Positions 8,004 to 16,254 of a DNA stretch of 54,727 nt are shown here, piece by piece. The DNA is taken from NCBI RefSeq assembly GCF_022690765.1, contig NZ_JALCZA010000031.1, forward strand, positions 1 to 54,727, in the 5' to 3' direction. Under the pieces are notes generated by a model. That model was given only the letters and a program-made list of their open reading frames with translations, searched no databases and had not been told where the DNA came from. Every line of letters begins with the position of its first letter. The stretch's first letter is position 1. Made by a program: the position numbers and the translations under genes. The DNA is from Anaeromyxobacter oryzisoli. GTDB lineage: Bacteria; Myxococcota; Myxococcia; Myxococcales; Anaeromyxobacteraceae.

Positions 8004-9074
8004 ATGAGCTCATCCCTCACGCCCGAGACCCTCGCCCTCCACGCCGACGACGGCCTCGAGCCCGCGCCCGACGTCGCGCCGCCCATCCACGTCTCCACCA
8101 CCTACGAGGCCGGGAACGCGGAGGGGCTCGTGTACGCGCGGGCCGAGCACCCGACCCGCCGCCGCCTCGAGGCGGTCCTCGGCGCGCTCGAGGGCGGGCA
8201 CGCGGTGGCGTACCCCTCCGGCCAGGCCGCCGCGAACGCCGCGCTGCTGCACCTCGCGCCGAGGCGGGTCGCCATCGCCCGCGGCGGATACCACGCCACG
8301 CACCACGCCATCGCCTCGCTCGCGCGCTTCGGGATCCAGGAGGTCCCGCTCGACGCGCCCATCGGGAAGGGCGACGCGATCTGGCTCGAGACGCCGAAGA
8401 ACCCCACCTGCGAGCTCCAGGACATCGCCGCGCACGCCGCCCGCGCGCGCGCCGCCGGCGCGTGGCTGATCGTGGACGGGACGTTCGCCACGCCGGTCCT
8501 GCAGCAGGCGCTCGCCCTCGGGGCCGACCTCTCCTACCACTCGACGACCAAGTTCATCGCCGGTCACTCCGACGCGCTGGGCGGCGTGCTCGTCACGCGG
8601 GACCCGGCCCTCGCCGACGCGCTCCGCGCCGCGCGCACGACCTCGGGCGCGGTGCCGGGCGCCCTCGAGACCTGGCTCACGCTCCGCGGCGTCCGCACCC
8701 TCTCGCTCCGCGTCCGGCAGCAGACCGCGACCGCCACGCGGCTCGCCGCCTTCCTCGCCCCCCGCGTCGCGCGCGTGTGGCACCCGTCCCTGCCCACCGA
8801 CCCAGGCCACGCCCTCGCGGCGCGGCAGATGAAGGGGCCCGGGCCGATGCTGTCGTTCGAGCTCGCGAGCGAGGAGGCGGCGCGGGCGTTGCCCGGCAAG
8901 CTCAGGCTGTTCCGCGACGCGACGTCGCTGGGCGGGGTCGAGTCGCTCGTCGAGTGGCGGCGGAAGCAGGACCCGGAGGCGCCCCCGGCGCTGCTCCGGC
9001 TGGCGGTGGGGATCGAGGACGCGGGCGACCTCGAGGCCGATCTCGAGCAGGCGCTCGCCGCCGTCGGCGCGTGA
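8004..9074 (+). CDS. Cys/Met metabolism PLP-dependent enzyme (MetB/MetC-like)
   Basis: A 356-aa fold-type I PLP enzyme of the cystathionine gamma-synthase family. Readable features are the N-terminal PPIHVSTTYE, YPSGQAA near the cofactor phosphate, the Asp of VDGTFATP that pairs with the pyridine nitrogen, and the Schiff-base Lys183 in YHSTTKFIAGHSD. The C-terminus has SLGGVESLVEW, the usual substrate-carboxylate loop. It is shorter than typical MetB/MetC (380-400 aa), with gaps mostly before the PLP-Lys. The reaction (gamma-synthase, beta-lyase or gamma-lyase) cannot be assigned from sequence. It is transcribed alone, divergently from pfp. Confidence 0.83.
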   Translation: MSSSLTPETLALHADDGLEPAPDVAPPIHVSTTYEAGNAEGLVYARAEHPTRRRLEAVLGALEGGHAVAYPSGQAAANAALLHLAPRRVAIARGGYHATHHAIASLARFGIQEVPLDAPIGKGDAIWLETPKNPTCELQDIAAHAARARAAGAWLIVDGTFATPVLQQALALGADLSYHSTTKFIAGHSDALGGVLVTRDPALADALRAARTTSGAVPGALETWLTLRGVRTLSLRVRQQTATATRLAAFLAPRVARVWHPSLPTDPGHALAARQMKGPGPMLSFELASEEAARALPGKLRLFRDATSLGGVESLVEWRRKQDPEAPPALLRLAVGIEDAGDLEADLEQALAAVGA

Positions 9075-9130
9075 CCGCACGGAGCGGTTTGCCGCGACGC
9101 GGCCGAGGCGGGGCGGGCGCGGCGCGGTCG

Positions 9131-9149
9131 CCGCCCCGCGGCGGGGCGG
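9131..9149 (+). terminator. GC hairpin after the PLP enzyme gene
   Basis: CCGCCCC (9131-9137) and GGGGCGG (9143-9149) flank a GCGGC loop, 57 nt after the stop at 9074. There is no T-run. Confidence 0.35.
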
Positions 9150-9216
9150 GCGGGCGCGCGTCTCCCGATCTCGCCGCGGGCAGGATGAGCACGATGGAGA
9201 CGGAGGGACTCTCGTC

Positions 9217-10377
9217 GTGCGCCGGCTGGCGAAGGTGGTCGCGATCGCGCTCGGCGCGATCGCCGTTCTCCTGATCGCGCTGAACTTCGCGCTGACGCCG
9301 CTCGTCGGCTGGTACCTGCGCCGGACGCTCGCCGGGCTGGAGGGGATGCGCGGGTCGTTCTCGGGGGTGAACGTCAAGCTCCGGGGGCTCTCGTGCGAGA
9401 TCCACGACCTGCGGATCGAGAAGACGACCGCCGGAGGCGCCGCGCTGCCGTACATCGCGGCGGATCGCGTCGAGGTCGGCCTCTACGGGCGCCAGCTCCT
9501 CCGCGGTCACGTGGTCGCCGCCGTCGAGCTCGACCGCCCGCGCCTCAACCTCCTCCTCGCCCCGGAGCGCGAGGACAAGCGCGCGAGCCAGACCCCGCGC
9601 GAGGTGCCGAAGATCGGCCGGCGGCTCGAGCGGCTCGCGCCCTTCCGCCTGGACCGCGTCGAGGTGCGCCGCGGCGAGATCCTGTGGATCGACGCGCGCG
9701 AGAAGGAGCGCCCTCGCGTCCGCGTCCACGGGATCGAGGCGACGCTCGAGAACTTCGCCACGCGCCCGGCTCTGGCGCAGCACGAGCCGACGGTGCTCGC
9801 GGCGCGCGCCACGGTGCAGCGCTCGGGGAAGATGACCGTGTTCGCGACGGCCGATCCGCTCGCGAAGTCGCTCACCTTCGCCGGGGAGGGCAAGCTCCAG
9901 GGGCTCCAGGTCGCCGAGCTCTCCGGGCTCATCGGCGCGAAGAGCGGGGTGAAGCCGGAGAAGGGCGAGCTGGAGGTGGCCGTCGCGTTCAAGGCCCTCG
10001 ACGGGCGGCTCGACGGCGGCGTCCGCCCGGTGCTGAAGGGCGCCGAGCTGAAGGCGGCCAAGCCCGGGATCGGGAACGCGCTCAAGGCCCTGGTCGGGAA
10101 CGCGGCGCTCGACATCTTCGCCGACGAGACGCGCGGCCGCGACGCGGTGGCCACCACCATCCCGATCCAGGGCACCGTGACGGGCCCCCAGATCCAGGCG
10201 GTCCCGACGATCGTCGGCATCCTCCGGAACGCCTTCGTGCGCGGCCTCACGGCCAGCTTCAGCGCGCTCCCGCCGCCGAAGGCGAAGAAGAAGGAGGGGG
10301 TCCTGGAGCAGGCGCGCCGCGGCCTCTCGCCGGGCCACGGGCCGCCGCGGGCCCAGCCGAGCGGGGGGAAGCAATGA
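9217..10377 (+). CDS. AsmA-like / DUF748 inner-membrane-anchored protein
   Basis: A 386-aa protein with one N-terminal membrane anchor (about residues 7-29, VVAIALGAIAVLLIALNFAL) followed by a periplasmic beta-rich region. The segments LRGLSCEIHDLRIEKT, RVEVGLYGRQLLRGHVV and FRLDRVEVRRGEILWID are typical of DUF748/AsmA-superfamily proteins, which help move or organise envelope lipids. The C-terminus is basic and Pro-rich. The start is GTG 9217 with GGAGG at 9202-9206. The stop overlaps the next start by 4 nt (ATGA), so it is coupled to a peptidoglycan-binding lipoprotein and an envelope role fits. Confidence 0.75.
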   Translation: MRRLAKVVAIALGAIAVLLIALNFALTPLVGWYLRRTLAGLEGMRGSFSGVNVKLRGLSCEIHDLRIEKTTAGGAALPYIAADRVEVGLYGRQLLRGHVVAAVELDRPRLNLLLAPEREDKRASQTPREVPKIGRRLERLAPFRLDRVEVRRGEILWIDAREKERPRVRVHGIEATLENFATRPALAQHEPTVLAARATVQRSGKMTVFATADPLAKSLTFAGEGKLQGLQVAELSGLIGAKSGVKPEKGELEVAVAFKALDGRLDGGVRPVLKGAELKAAKPGIGNALKALVGNAALDIFADETRGRDAVATTIPIQGTVTGPQIQAVPTIVGILRNAFVRGLTASFSALPPPKAKKKEGVLEQARRGLSPGHGPPRAQPSGGKQ

Positions 10378-10757
10378 CGAGGCGGATCGCCGTCGCCGCG
10401 CTCCTCGCCGGCGCGCTCGCCGCCGGTTGCGTCAAGCGCCATCCGAAGGAGCGCGCGGCGGAGCAGCCGCCGGAGACCACGGGGCCGGCGCCGCGCGGGA
10501 TCCCGCCACGCGCCGGGCGCCCGCGCGTGCCCGCGTCACCACAGGGGCTGCTCGCGCCGGGGGCGATCGGGGAGCTGCAGCGCGCGCTCGCCGAGCGCGG
10601 CTACCTCGCGGCGCACCGGCGGGGCGAGCTCGACGAGCCGACCACCCGCGCCGTGCGGAGGTTCCAGTCCGACGAGCACCTCGCCGCGACGGGGGTGCCG
10701 GACCACGAGACCCTGCAGCGGCTCGGGGTGGATCCCGACAAGGCGTACCGAAAGTGA
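10374..10757 (+). CDS. Lipoprotein with peptidoglycan-binding domain
   Basis: A 127-aa product. Residues 1-21 are a lipoprotein signal with lipobox LAAGC. A Pro-rich linker follows, then a PG_binding_1-like domain (about 58-120): GAIGELQRALAERGYL, ELDEPTTRAVRRFQ and GVPDHETLQRLG, the usual three-helix pattern of this fold. It would tether the outer or inner membrane to peptidoglycan. The ATG lies inside the stop of the AsmA-like gene, so both are one operon. A 39-nt gap separates it from the convergent acyltransferase gene. Confidence 0.82.
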   Translation: MTRRIAVAALLAGALAAGCVKRHPKERAAEQPPETTGPAPRGIPPRAGRPRVPASPQGLLAPGAIGELQRALAERGYLAAHRRGELDEPTTRAVRRFQSDEHLAATGVPDHETLQRLGVDPDKAYRK

Positions 10758-10796
10758 ATAGTCCGCCGCGCCGCCGCGGAGCAGCAGAAGCGACGC

Positions 10797-11393
10797 TCAC
10801 CCGATGAGGGCGCCCGACCCGGAGAGCGCCACGATCCGCGCCGGCACTCCCACCGCGACGCCCTGCTCCGGCACGTTCGTCACGACGAGCGAGTTCGCCC
10901 CCACCACCGCGCCGGCGCCGACCTTCACCGGCCCGATCACCGTCGCCTTCGGACCTATCCAGACCCGCTCGCCGAGCACCGGCGCGCCGCGGCGGACGGT
11001 GCCGCCCGCCCCGAGCGTCACGCCCTGGGAGAGGTTGCAGTCGCGGCCGATCACGGCGTCGGGGGCGACCCAGATCCCTCCCGAGTGGCCGATGTACAAG
11101 CCGGGGGCGATCCGCGCGCCCGGCGAGAGGCAGATGCCGAGCACCACGCGCACGGTCTCGTGCGCGAGCGAGTGCGGGAGCTTCATCGCCACGCGCACCA
11201 GCGCGGGCGCCTCGTCCTGGAGCCACCGCCCGAAGCGGTACACCGCGAGCGCCGCGAGCGCCTCCGTGTGGACCGCGATCCGCAGCCGCGCCCAGAACGT
11301 CTCGGCGCGCGCGTAGCGGAAGTAACGCCCGAGGTCCGCGCGGAACGACGCCCACGCCCCCGTCGCCGGGTTCGCGGCCAGCGCGGCGCTCAC
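10797..11393 (-). CDS. Serine-acetyltransferase-like hexapeptide acyltransferase
   Basis: A 198-aa protein and the last gene of the carrier-protein operon. After a helical N-terminal region (YFRYARAETFWARL, LAALAVYRFGRWL) come left-handed beta-helix hexapeptide repeats (GARIAPGLYIGHSGGI, AVIGRDCNLSQGVTLGAGG) and a C-terminal coil as in CysE-like O-acetyltransferases. A catalytic His is plausible in YIGHSGG. The likely reaction is acetyl or acyl transfer from CoA, or from the neighbouring carrier protein, to a hydroxyl or amine. The GTG start at 11393 overlaps the carrier-protein stop (GTGA). The frame is open upstream, but that part is a shadow of the carrier-protein gene. The acceptor is unknown; a role in Cys synthesis is less likely in this context. 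Confidence 0.8.
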   Translation of the reverse strand: MSAALAANPATGAWASFRADLGRYFRYARAETFWARLRIAVHTEALAALAVYRFGRWLQDEAPALVRVAMKLPHSLAHETVRVVLGICLSPGARIAPGLYIGHSGGIWVAPDAVIGRDCNLSQGVTLGAGGTVRRGAPVLGERVWIGPKATVIGPVKVGAGAVVGANSLVVTNVPEQGVAVGVPARIVALSGSGALIG

Positions 11394-11686
11394 GCGCCCT
11401 CCGCCACGGCGTGCCGGGCCGTACGCTCGCGCCGGACGGCGGCCGCGAGCGTCGCGATCGAGCGCAGGTCGCCGGGATCCCCGAAGGACATCAGGTCCAC
11501 GCGCCAGCTCGTGTTCACGAAGGACACGATCTGGAGGAGGCCGAGCGAGTCGACGCGCCCGGTCTCGACGAGGTGCTCCTCCGTCGTGAGGCCGTCCGGC
11601 GTGCTCGCCACCTCCCGCGCGATGAACGCGAGGAGCGCGCCCTCGATCCCGTCGTCCCCGCCCCGCCACCCCGTTCCGTCCGCCAT
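11390..11686 (-). CDS. Acyl/peptidyl carrier protein
   Basis: A 98-aa four-helix carrier protein. Ser47 in GRVDSLGLLQ is the 4'-phosphopantetheine attachment site. EEHLVETG before it and SFVNTSWRVDLM after it match the PCP/ACP helix I-III pattern. As third gene of the operon it lies between the adenylation enzyme, which would load it, and the acyltransferase, with GTGA overlap to the latter. Its 5' part is covered by the open 3' tail of the adenylation gene in another frame (see 11515-11698). It may be a separate protein starting at ATG 11686 or the C-terminal domain of a fused protein. Confidence 0.85.
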   Translation of the reverse strand: MADGTGWRGGDDGIEGALLAFIAREVASTPDGLTTEEHLVETGRVDSLGLLQIVSFVNTSWRVDLMSFGDPGDLRSIATLAAAVRRERTARHAVAEGA

Positions 11687-13281
11687 CTCCGCCCCCCCTC
11701 GCCTTCCCACTCGACGCGCAGCCGCGCGCGGTCGGCCTTCCCGGTGGTCGTCCGCGGCAGGTCCGGCCGCACCTCGAGCCCGCTCGGCACCATGTAGCTC
11801 GGGAGCCGCCCGCCCATCCACGCTCGGAGCGCGCGGGTGTCCACCGCCTCGCCGGCGCGCAGCGTCACGGAGGCGACGATCCGGGTGCCGTGCATCACGT
11901 CTGGCAGCGCGACCGCGATCGCCTCGGCCACCGCCGGGTGCGCCGCGAGCGCCGCCTCGACGTCGCCCAGCTCGACGCGGTGGCCGCGGACCTTGACCAG
12001 GTGGTCGCGGCGCCCGAGGAACTCGTACGTACCGTCCGGGAGCCTCCTCACGCGGTCTCCGGTGCAGCAGGCGGTGCCCGGGAGGCCGCGCGGGTCTTGC
12101 CGGAGCGTCGCAGCGGTCCGGTCCGGCGCGTTCCAGTAACAGCGCATCACGTGCGCGCCCTTCACCCAGAGCGTCCCCTCGACCCCGGGGCCCTCCACGA
12201 CGCGGCCGTCCTCGTCTGCGACGAACGTGTCGAGCCCCTCGCACGCGATCCCGATGGGCACGGGCTCCGTTCGCGCGTCGGGGATGTCCGCCGCGACCAC
12301 GTGATACGTGCAGACGTTCGTCTCCGTCGGTCCGAAGGCGTTCACGAGCGTGGCGCCCGGGAGCGCCCGGCGGAGGCGGCGGAGCTGCGCGATCGGGAAC
12401 ACCTCGCCCGCGAACAGCACGAGGCGGAGCGTCGCCGGCGGCCGCGCGGCGAGCCCGTGCTCCAGCATGGAGGCGAGGATCGACGGCACCGAGTACCAGA
12501 CCGTGATCCCCCACGCGTGGAGCGTCCGGACGAGGTGCGGCGCGAGCATGCCCTCGGTGGCGGAGAGGAGCCGCACCGAGGCACCCGCGCCGAGGGACGC
12601 GTACAGGTCCGAGATCGACAGGTCGAAGTGAAGGGGCGCGTGGCTCGAGAACACGTCGTCGGGGGCGATCTCGAACCGCCGTTGCACCCACCGGACGAAC
12701 GCCGTCCCCGACCGGTGCGTGTGCGCGACGCCCTTCGGTGTGCCGGTGGAGCCCGACGTGTAGAGGACGTACGCGAGGTCGTCCGGCGCGGGCGGCGCGA
12801 CCGGCGCCGGCGGCAGCGCCGCCGCGGCCTCGAGCCTTTCCACCGCGCGTCCCGGCACGGCGGCGCGGGCGCGCTCCGCCTCGACGCCGTGGACGAGGAC
12901 CAGACGCGGCGCCTGGCCTTCGAGGAACATGGGCAACGGATCGACCTTCGGCGCGTCCACGATCACCGCGGCGAGGCCGCCGTCGAGCGCGGCGGCGCGG
13001 CAGCGCGGCCAAGGCGAGCGCGGGTCGAGGGGGACGTAGGCGGCGCCGGCGCGGAGGACGCCCAGGATCGCCTGCACCGCCGCGGGCGCCTTGTCCATCC
13101 ATACGCCGACGAGATCGCCGCGCCCGACGCCGGCCGCGGCGAGCCGGGCCGCGATCCCCCGCGCCCCGGCGTGCAGCGCCCGGTACGAGAGCGCGCCGCC
13201 GGCGTCCGCGACGGCGAGCTTGACGGGCGAGGCGCGCGCGACCCCGACGTCCAGGCACTCGACGAGCGTGCGCGGCTCCAT
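11515..13281 (-). CDS. Stand-alone amino-acid adenylation enzyme (prolyl-AMP-ligase-like)
   Basis: An ANL/NRPS A-domain enzyme activating an amino or aryl acid as AMP ester for transfer to the carrier protein. Motifs: A3 YTSGSTGTPKG (174-184), A5 NAFGPTET (314-321), A7 CCTGDRVRRL, A8 KVRGHRVELGDVE and A10 Lys515 in TTTGKADR. The segment FDLSISDLYA with VWYSVPSIL and FGPTETNVCTY resembles the proline-activating PltF/RedM/AnaC group. A pocket code aligned by eye is D-L-S-Y-L-A-A-V-C plus Lys, close to the DLLYLALVC I recall for that group but different at two positions. The real domain ends near residue 530; the last ~58 codons run through the carrier gene in the wrong frame. It follows the dehydrogenase gene by 10 nt. 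Confidence 0.83.
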   Translation of the reverse strand: MEPRTLVECLDVGVARASPVKLAVADAGGALSYRALHAGARGIAARLAAAGVGRGDLVGVWMDKAPAAVQAILGVLRAGAAYVPLDPRSPWPRCRAAALDGGLAAVIVDAPKVDPLPMFLEGQAPRLVLVHGVEAERARAAVPGRAVERLEAAAALPPAPVAPPAPDDLAYVLYTSGSTGTPKGVAHTHRSGTAFVRWVQRRFEIAPDDVFSSHAPLHFDLSISDLYASLGAGASVRLLSATEGMLAPHLVRTLHAWGITVWYSVPSILASMLEHGLAARPPATLRLVLFAGEVFPIAQLRRLRRALPGATLVNAFGPTETNVCTYHVVAADIPDARTEPVPIGIACEGLDTFVADEDGRVVEGPGVEGTLWVKGAHVMRCYWNAPDRTAATLRQDPRGLPGTACCTGDRVRRLPDGTYEFLGRRDHLVKVRGHRVELGDVEAALAAHPAVAEAIAVALPDVMHGTRIVASVTLRAGEAVDTRALRAWMGGRLPSYMVPSGLEVRPDLPRTTTGKADRARLRVEWEGEGGRRWRTERGGGAGTTGSRARSSRSSRGRWRARRTASRRRSTSSRPGASTRSASSRSCPS

Positions 13282-13291
13282 GGCGTCCCGG

Positions 13292-14434
13292 TCAGAGCCC
13301 GAGCAGCCGGGCGATGATCTTCCGCTGCATCTCGGAGGTCCCCGAGTACAGGGTCCCGGGGATCGCGTCGCGCAGCTCGCGCTCGATCCCGAGCTCGGTC
13401 GTGTAGCCGTACCCACCGTGCAACCGCAACGCGGACATCGCCTGCGCGACGTGCGCCTCCGAGACGAAGAGCTTCGCGATCGCGGCGTCGAGGACCGCGT
13501 CCCGGCCGGCGTCCTTCCGCGCCCCGACGCGGTACAGGAGCAGGCGGCCGGCCTCGAGCGCGACCTTGGCGTCCACGATCGCGTCGGCGACCGCCGCGAA
13601 CTTTCCGATCGCCTGCCCGAACTGCCGGCGCGACTTCGCGTACGCGATGGTCTCCTCGAGGAGCCGCTCCATCGCGCCGAGGTGTGCCGCGAAGATGCAG
13701 GACCGCTCCCACTCCATCGCGGCGGTGAAGATCCCCATCCCCGCGCCCTCGGCGCCGAGGCGCTGCTCGGCGGGGACGCGGCAGCCGTCGAGGATCACCT
13801 CCCCCATCGGCGAGGTCCGGAGGCCCATCTTCGCGATGGGGCCCGACAGGGTGAGCCCGGGCGCGCCGCGCTCGACGAGGAACGCGGTGACGCCCGCCGC
13901 GCGCGCCGCCGGATCGACCGTCGCGAAGACGAGGACGAGATCCGCGACCGGTCCGTTCGTCACGAACGTCTTCGTCCCGGTGAGCACGTACGTGTCTCCG
14001 TCGCGGACGGCGCGGGTGGCGAGCGCCATGGCGTCCGAGCCGGATGCCGGCTCCGTCATGGCGTGCGCCGCGATGCGCTCGCCGCGGCAGAGCGGCGGCA
14101 ACCAGCGTCGCCGCTGGGCGTCGCTCCCGAACCGGAGGAGCGGCAGCTCCACCGCCCAGAGCTGCGCGTTGAGCGAGAACACGAGGCCGTTGTCGCGGCA
14201 CCCGTGGCCGAGCGCCTCCATCGCGAGGAGGGTCGTCGTGAGGTCCTGGCCGGAGCCGCCGTGCTCGGGCGGGATGGGCAGGCCCTGGAGCCCGAACTCT
14301 GCGCAGCGCCGCCAGAGGGTGCCGTCGAACGTCTCGCGGCGATCCCGTTCCCCGAGCCGATCGTTCAGGGTCCGCCCGAACGCCCGGACAGCCTCGCAGA
14401 GCGCGCGCTGCTCCTCGCTCGGGTCGAACTCCAT
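13292..14434 (-). CDS. Acyl-CoA-dehydrogenase-like flavoprotein (aminoacyl-carrier dehydrogenase candidate)
   Basis: A 380-aa FAD-dependent acyl-CoA dehydrogenase fold and first gene of the operon; ATG 14434 follows GGAGGGG. Family marks: AMTEPASGSD, TGTKTFVTN, SRRQFGQAIG and LYSGTSEMQ. The usual catalytic Glu of medium-chain enzymes (EGT) is Ser364 here. A Glu is instead present in MEWERSCIFAA (Glu243), the position used by isovaleryl-CoA dehydrogenase and by prolyl-carrier dehydrogenases such as PltE/RedW, which also read SGTS as I remember them. Together with the adenylation enzyme and carrier protein this suggests oxidation of a carrier-bound amino acid, perhaps proline to a pyrroline or pyrrole. 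A fatty-acyl or branched-chain substrate is the alternative. Confidence 0.83.
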   Translation of the reverse strand: MEFDPSEEQRALCEAVRAFGRTLNDRLGERDRRETFDGTLWRRCAEFGLQGLPIPPEHGGSGQDLTTTLLAMEALGHGCRDNGLVFSLNAQLWAVELPLLRFGSDAQRRRWLPPLCRGERIAAHAMTEPASGSDAMALATRAVRDGDTYVLTGTKTFVTNGPVADLVLVFATVDPAARAAGVTAFLVERGAPGLTLSGPIAKMGLRTSPMGEVILDGCRVPAEQRLGAEGAGMGIFTAAMEWERSCIFAAHLGAMERLLEETIAYAKSRRQFGQAIGKFAAVADAIVDAKVALEAGRLLLYRVGARKDAGRDAVLDAAIAKLFVSEAHVAQAMSALRLHGGYGYTTELGIERELRDAIPGTLYSGTSEMQRKIIARLLGL

Positions 14435-14760
14435 CGCCACCCCTCCCGCCCGCACCCGACCGCTCCGCTGGGAAGGAGTGGGGTCCGCGTGCTCGCTCGC
14501 GCAACGACCCGCGGTGAGCCATGACCGCGCGGAGGTCACCCCGAGGCGCGACGCGTCCAGAGGGCGAGGGCGTGATCCGGCGCGGCGCTCGCGCGGCCGC
14601 CCGCTCGGAGAGCGATGACGAGCTCACCGCTTGGTGAGCGTCGTCGCCGAGCGCGGCGGCGTCAACCGCCGCCGGGAACTCGTCGCGAGCGCCGCGCGGC
14701 GGTGCCGGCGCCCCCCGATCGCTGTATGTTGGGCCGGTTCCGGTCTCCGGGAGATTCCGA
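14435..14760. other. Divergent intergenic region of the carrier-protein operon and pepD
   Basis: 326 nt with no supportable gene. It must hold the promoters of the minus-strand dehydrogenase operon and of pepD. The only structure that stands out is the dyad at 14617-14645. No clear sigma-70 hexamers were found. Confidence 0.5.
14617..14645. promoter_or_regulatory. Candidate operator dyad upstream of pepD
   Basis: GCTCACC-gctt-GGTGAGC (14622-14639) is extended by GACG / CGTC (14617-14620, 14642-14645) across a small bulge, giving 11 paired bases. It lies in the divergent promoter region, so it could bind a dimeric regulator of the operon or of pepD. It could also be a hairpin. Confidence 0.3.
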
Positions 14761-16206
14761 ATGTCCGACCTCGCCGATCTCGAGCCGAAGCTCCTGTGGA
14801 AGTACTTCCTCGACCTCTCGCGGATCCCGCGGGGCTCCGGCAACGAGGGGGCGGCCATGACGTGGCTCGTCGAGCAGGCGCGCGCCCTGGGGTGCGAGGC
14901 CGAGCGCGACGCGGTGGGGAACGCGCTCCTCCGCAAGCCGGCGGCGCCCGGGAGGGAGGACCGGCCGGCCGTCGCGCTCCAGGCGCACGTGGACATGGTC
15001 TGCGAGAAGAACGAGGGCACGCCCCACGACTTCGCGCGGGACCCCATCGAGCCGTACCGCGACGGCGACGTGGTGCGCGCGCGGGGGACGACCCTCGGCG
15101 CCGACAACGGCATCGGGGTGGCGACGGCGCTGGCGGCGCTGGCGGCGAAGGACGTGCGCCACCCGGCCCTCGAGGTCCTGGTCACCGTGGACGAGGAGAC
15201 CGGCCTCGCCGGCGCGAACGGCCTCCAGCCGGGGTGGCTCCGCGCCCGGCGGCTCGTGAACCTCGACAGCGAGGAGGAGGGCGAGCTGACCATCGGCTGC
15301 GCGGGCGGCGTGGACACGGTAACCACCCGGCGGGTGAGGCGCGACGCGCCGAGCGCCGGCCGGAGGGCGCTCCGGCTCAAGGTGTCGGGCCTGAAGGGCG
15401 GCCACTCCGGCATGGACATCGCGGCCGGCCGCGCGAACGCGCTGCGGCTCCTCGCGGAGGTGCTCGAGGCGATCGTCGAGGCGCACGCGCTGCGCGTCGT
15501 CAGCGTGAAGGGGGGCAACAAGCGGAACGCCATCGCGCGCGAGGCGTCGGCGATCGTGCTGGTCGATCCGGCGCGGGAGGCGGCGCTCGCCGCCGACGTG
15601 CGGCGCCTCGCGGAGGAGTGGCGGGCGGCCTTCGGCGCGCTCGACCCGAACCTCTCCGTCGCGCTCGAGCCGGCGGAGCCGCAGCCGGTCCTCTCCGCCG
15701 CGGACGCGCGGGCGGTGATCGGGTTCCTCCTGGCCGGTCCGCACGGCGTCGAGGCGATGAGCCCGGACATCCCCGGCCTGGTGCAGACCTCCACGAACAT
15801 GGGGCTGGTGGAGACGTACGAGGACCGGGTGGAGGTGTCGTTCCTCACCCGCAGCGCGCTCGACGCGTCGAGGCGCGCCCTCACCCGCCGCATCGCCGGC
15901 GTCGCGGCGCTCTCCGGGTTCGAGGTCGCGCACTCGAACGGCTACCCGGGCTGGAAGCCGGAGCCGGGGAGCGCGCTCGTGGGGTTGGTGGACGGCGTTC
16001 ACGAGGAGCTGTTCGGGAAGCGGATGCTCGTGAAGGCCATCCACGCCGGGCTCGAGTGCGGCCTCGTCGGCGAGAAGTACCCGGGCATGGAGATGGTGTC
16101 GATCGGCCCGAGCATGTGGGACGTGCACACGCCCGACGAGCACGTCTCCATCCCGTCGGTGGAGCGGTTCTGGCGCTTCCTGGTGGGGATCTTGGAGCGC
16201 GCGTAG
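14761..16206 (+). CDS. pepD: Aminoacyl-histidine dipeptidase (cytosolic M20C peptidase)
   Basis: A 481-aa metallopeptidase cleaving Xaa-His and other dipeptides in the cytosol. The M20 metal and catalytic residues are readable in order: His in LQAHVDMV, bridging Asp in GADNG, Glu pair in VDEETG, Asp in NLDSEE and terminal His in PDEHVSI. GLKGGHSGMDI and HAGLECG mark the dimerisation-lid and substrate regions. The length matches PepD (about 485). The ATG at 14761 directly follows 'gggagattccga'. rnhA follows 48 nt downstream and may be co-transcribed. Confidence 0.92.
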   Translation: MSDLADLEPKLLWKYFLDLSRIPRGSGNEGAAMTWLVEQARALGCEAERDAVGNALLRKPAAPGREDRPAVALQAHVDMVCEKNEGTPHDFARDPIEPYRDGDVVRARGTTLGADNGIGVATALAALAAKDVRHPALEVLVTVDEETGLAGANGLQPGWLRARRLVNLDSEEEGELTIGCAGGVDTVTTRRVRRDAPSAGRRALRLKVSGLKGGHSGMDIAAGRANALRLLAEVLEAIVEAHALRVVSVKGGNKRNAIAREASAIVLVDPAREAALAADVRRLAEEWRAAFGALDPNLSVALEPAEPQPVLSAADARAVIGFLLAGPHGVEAMSPDIPGLVQTSTNMGLVETYEDRVEVSFLTRSALDASRRALTRRIAGVAALSGFEVAHSNGYPGWKPEPGSALVGLVDGVHEELFGKRMLVKAIHAGLECGLVGEKYPGMEMVSIGPSMWDVHTPDEHVSIPSVERFWRFLVGILERA

Positions 16207-16254
16207 CGGCGGCGCTGGCGAGCGGTGGGGCGGCCGGGGTAGGGTGCGCGCCCC

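Noticed and set aside
7910..9274. 454-codon plus frame overlapping the Cys/Met PLP enzyme
   Set aside because: Arg/Pro-rich shadow; the PLP enzyme frame has the full motif set.
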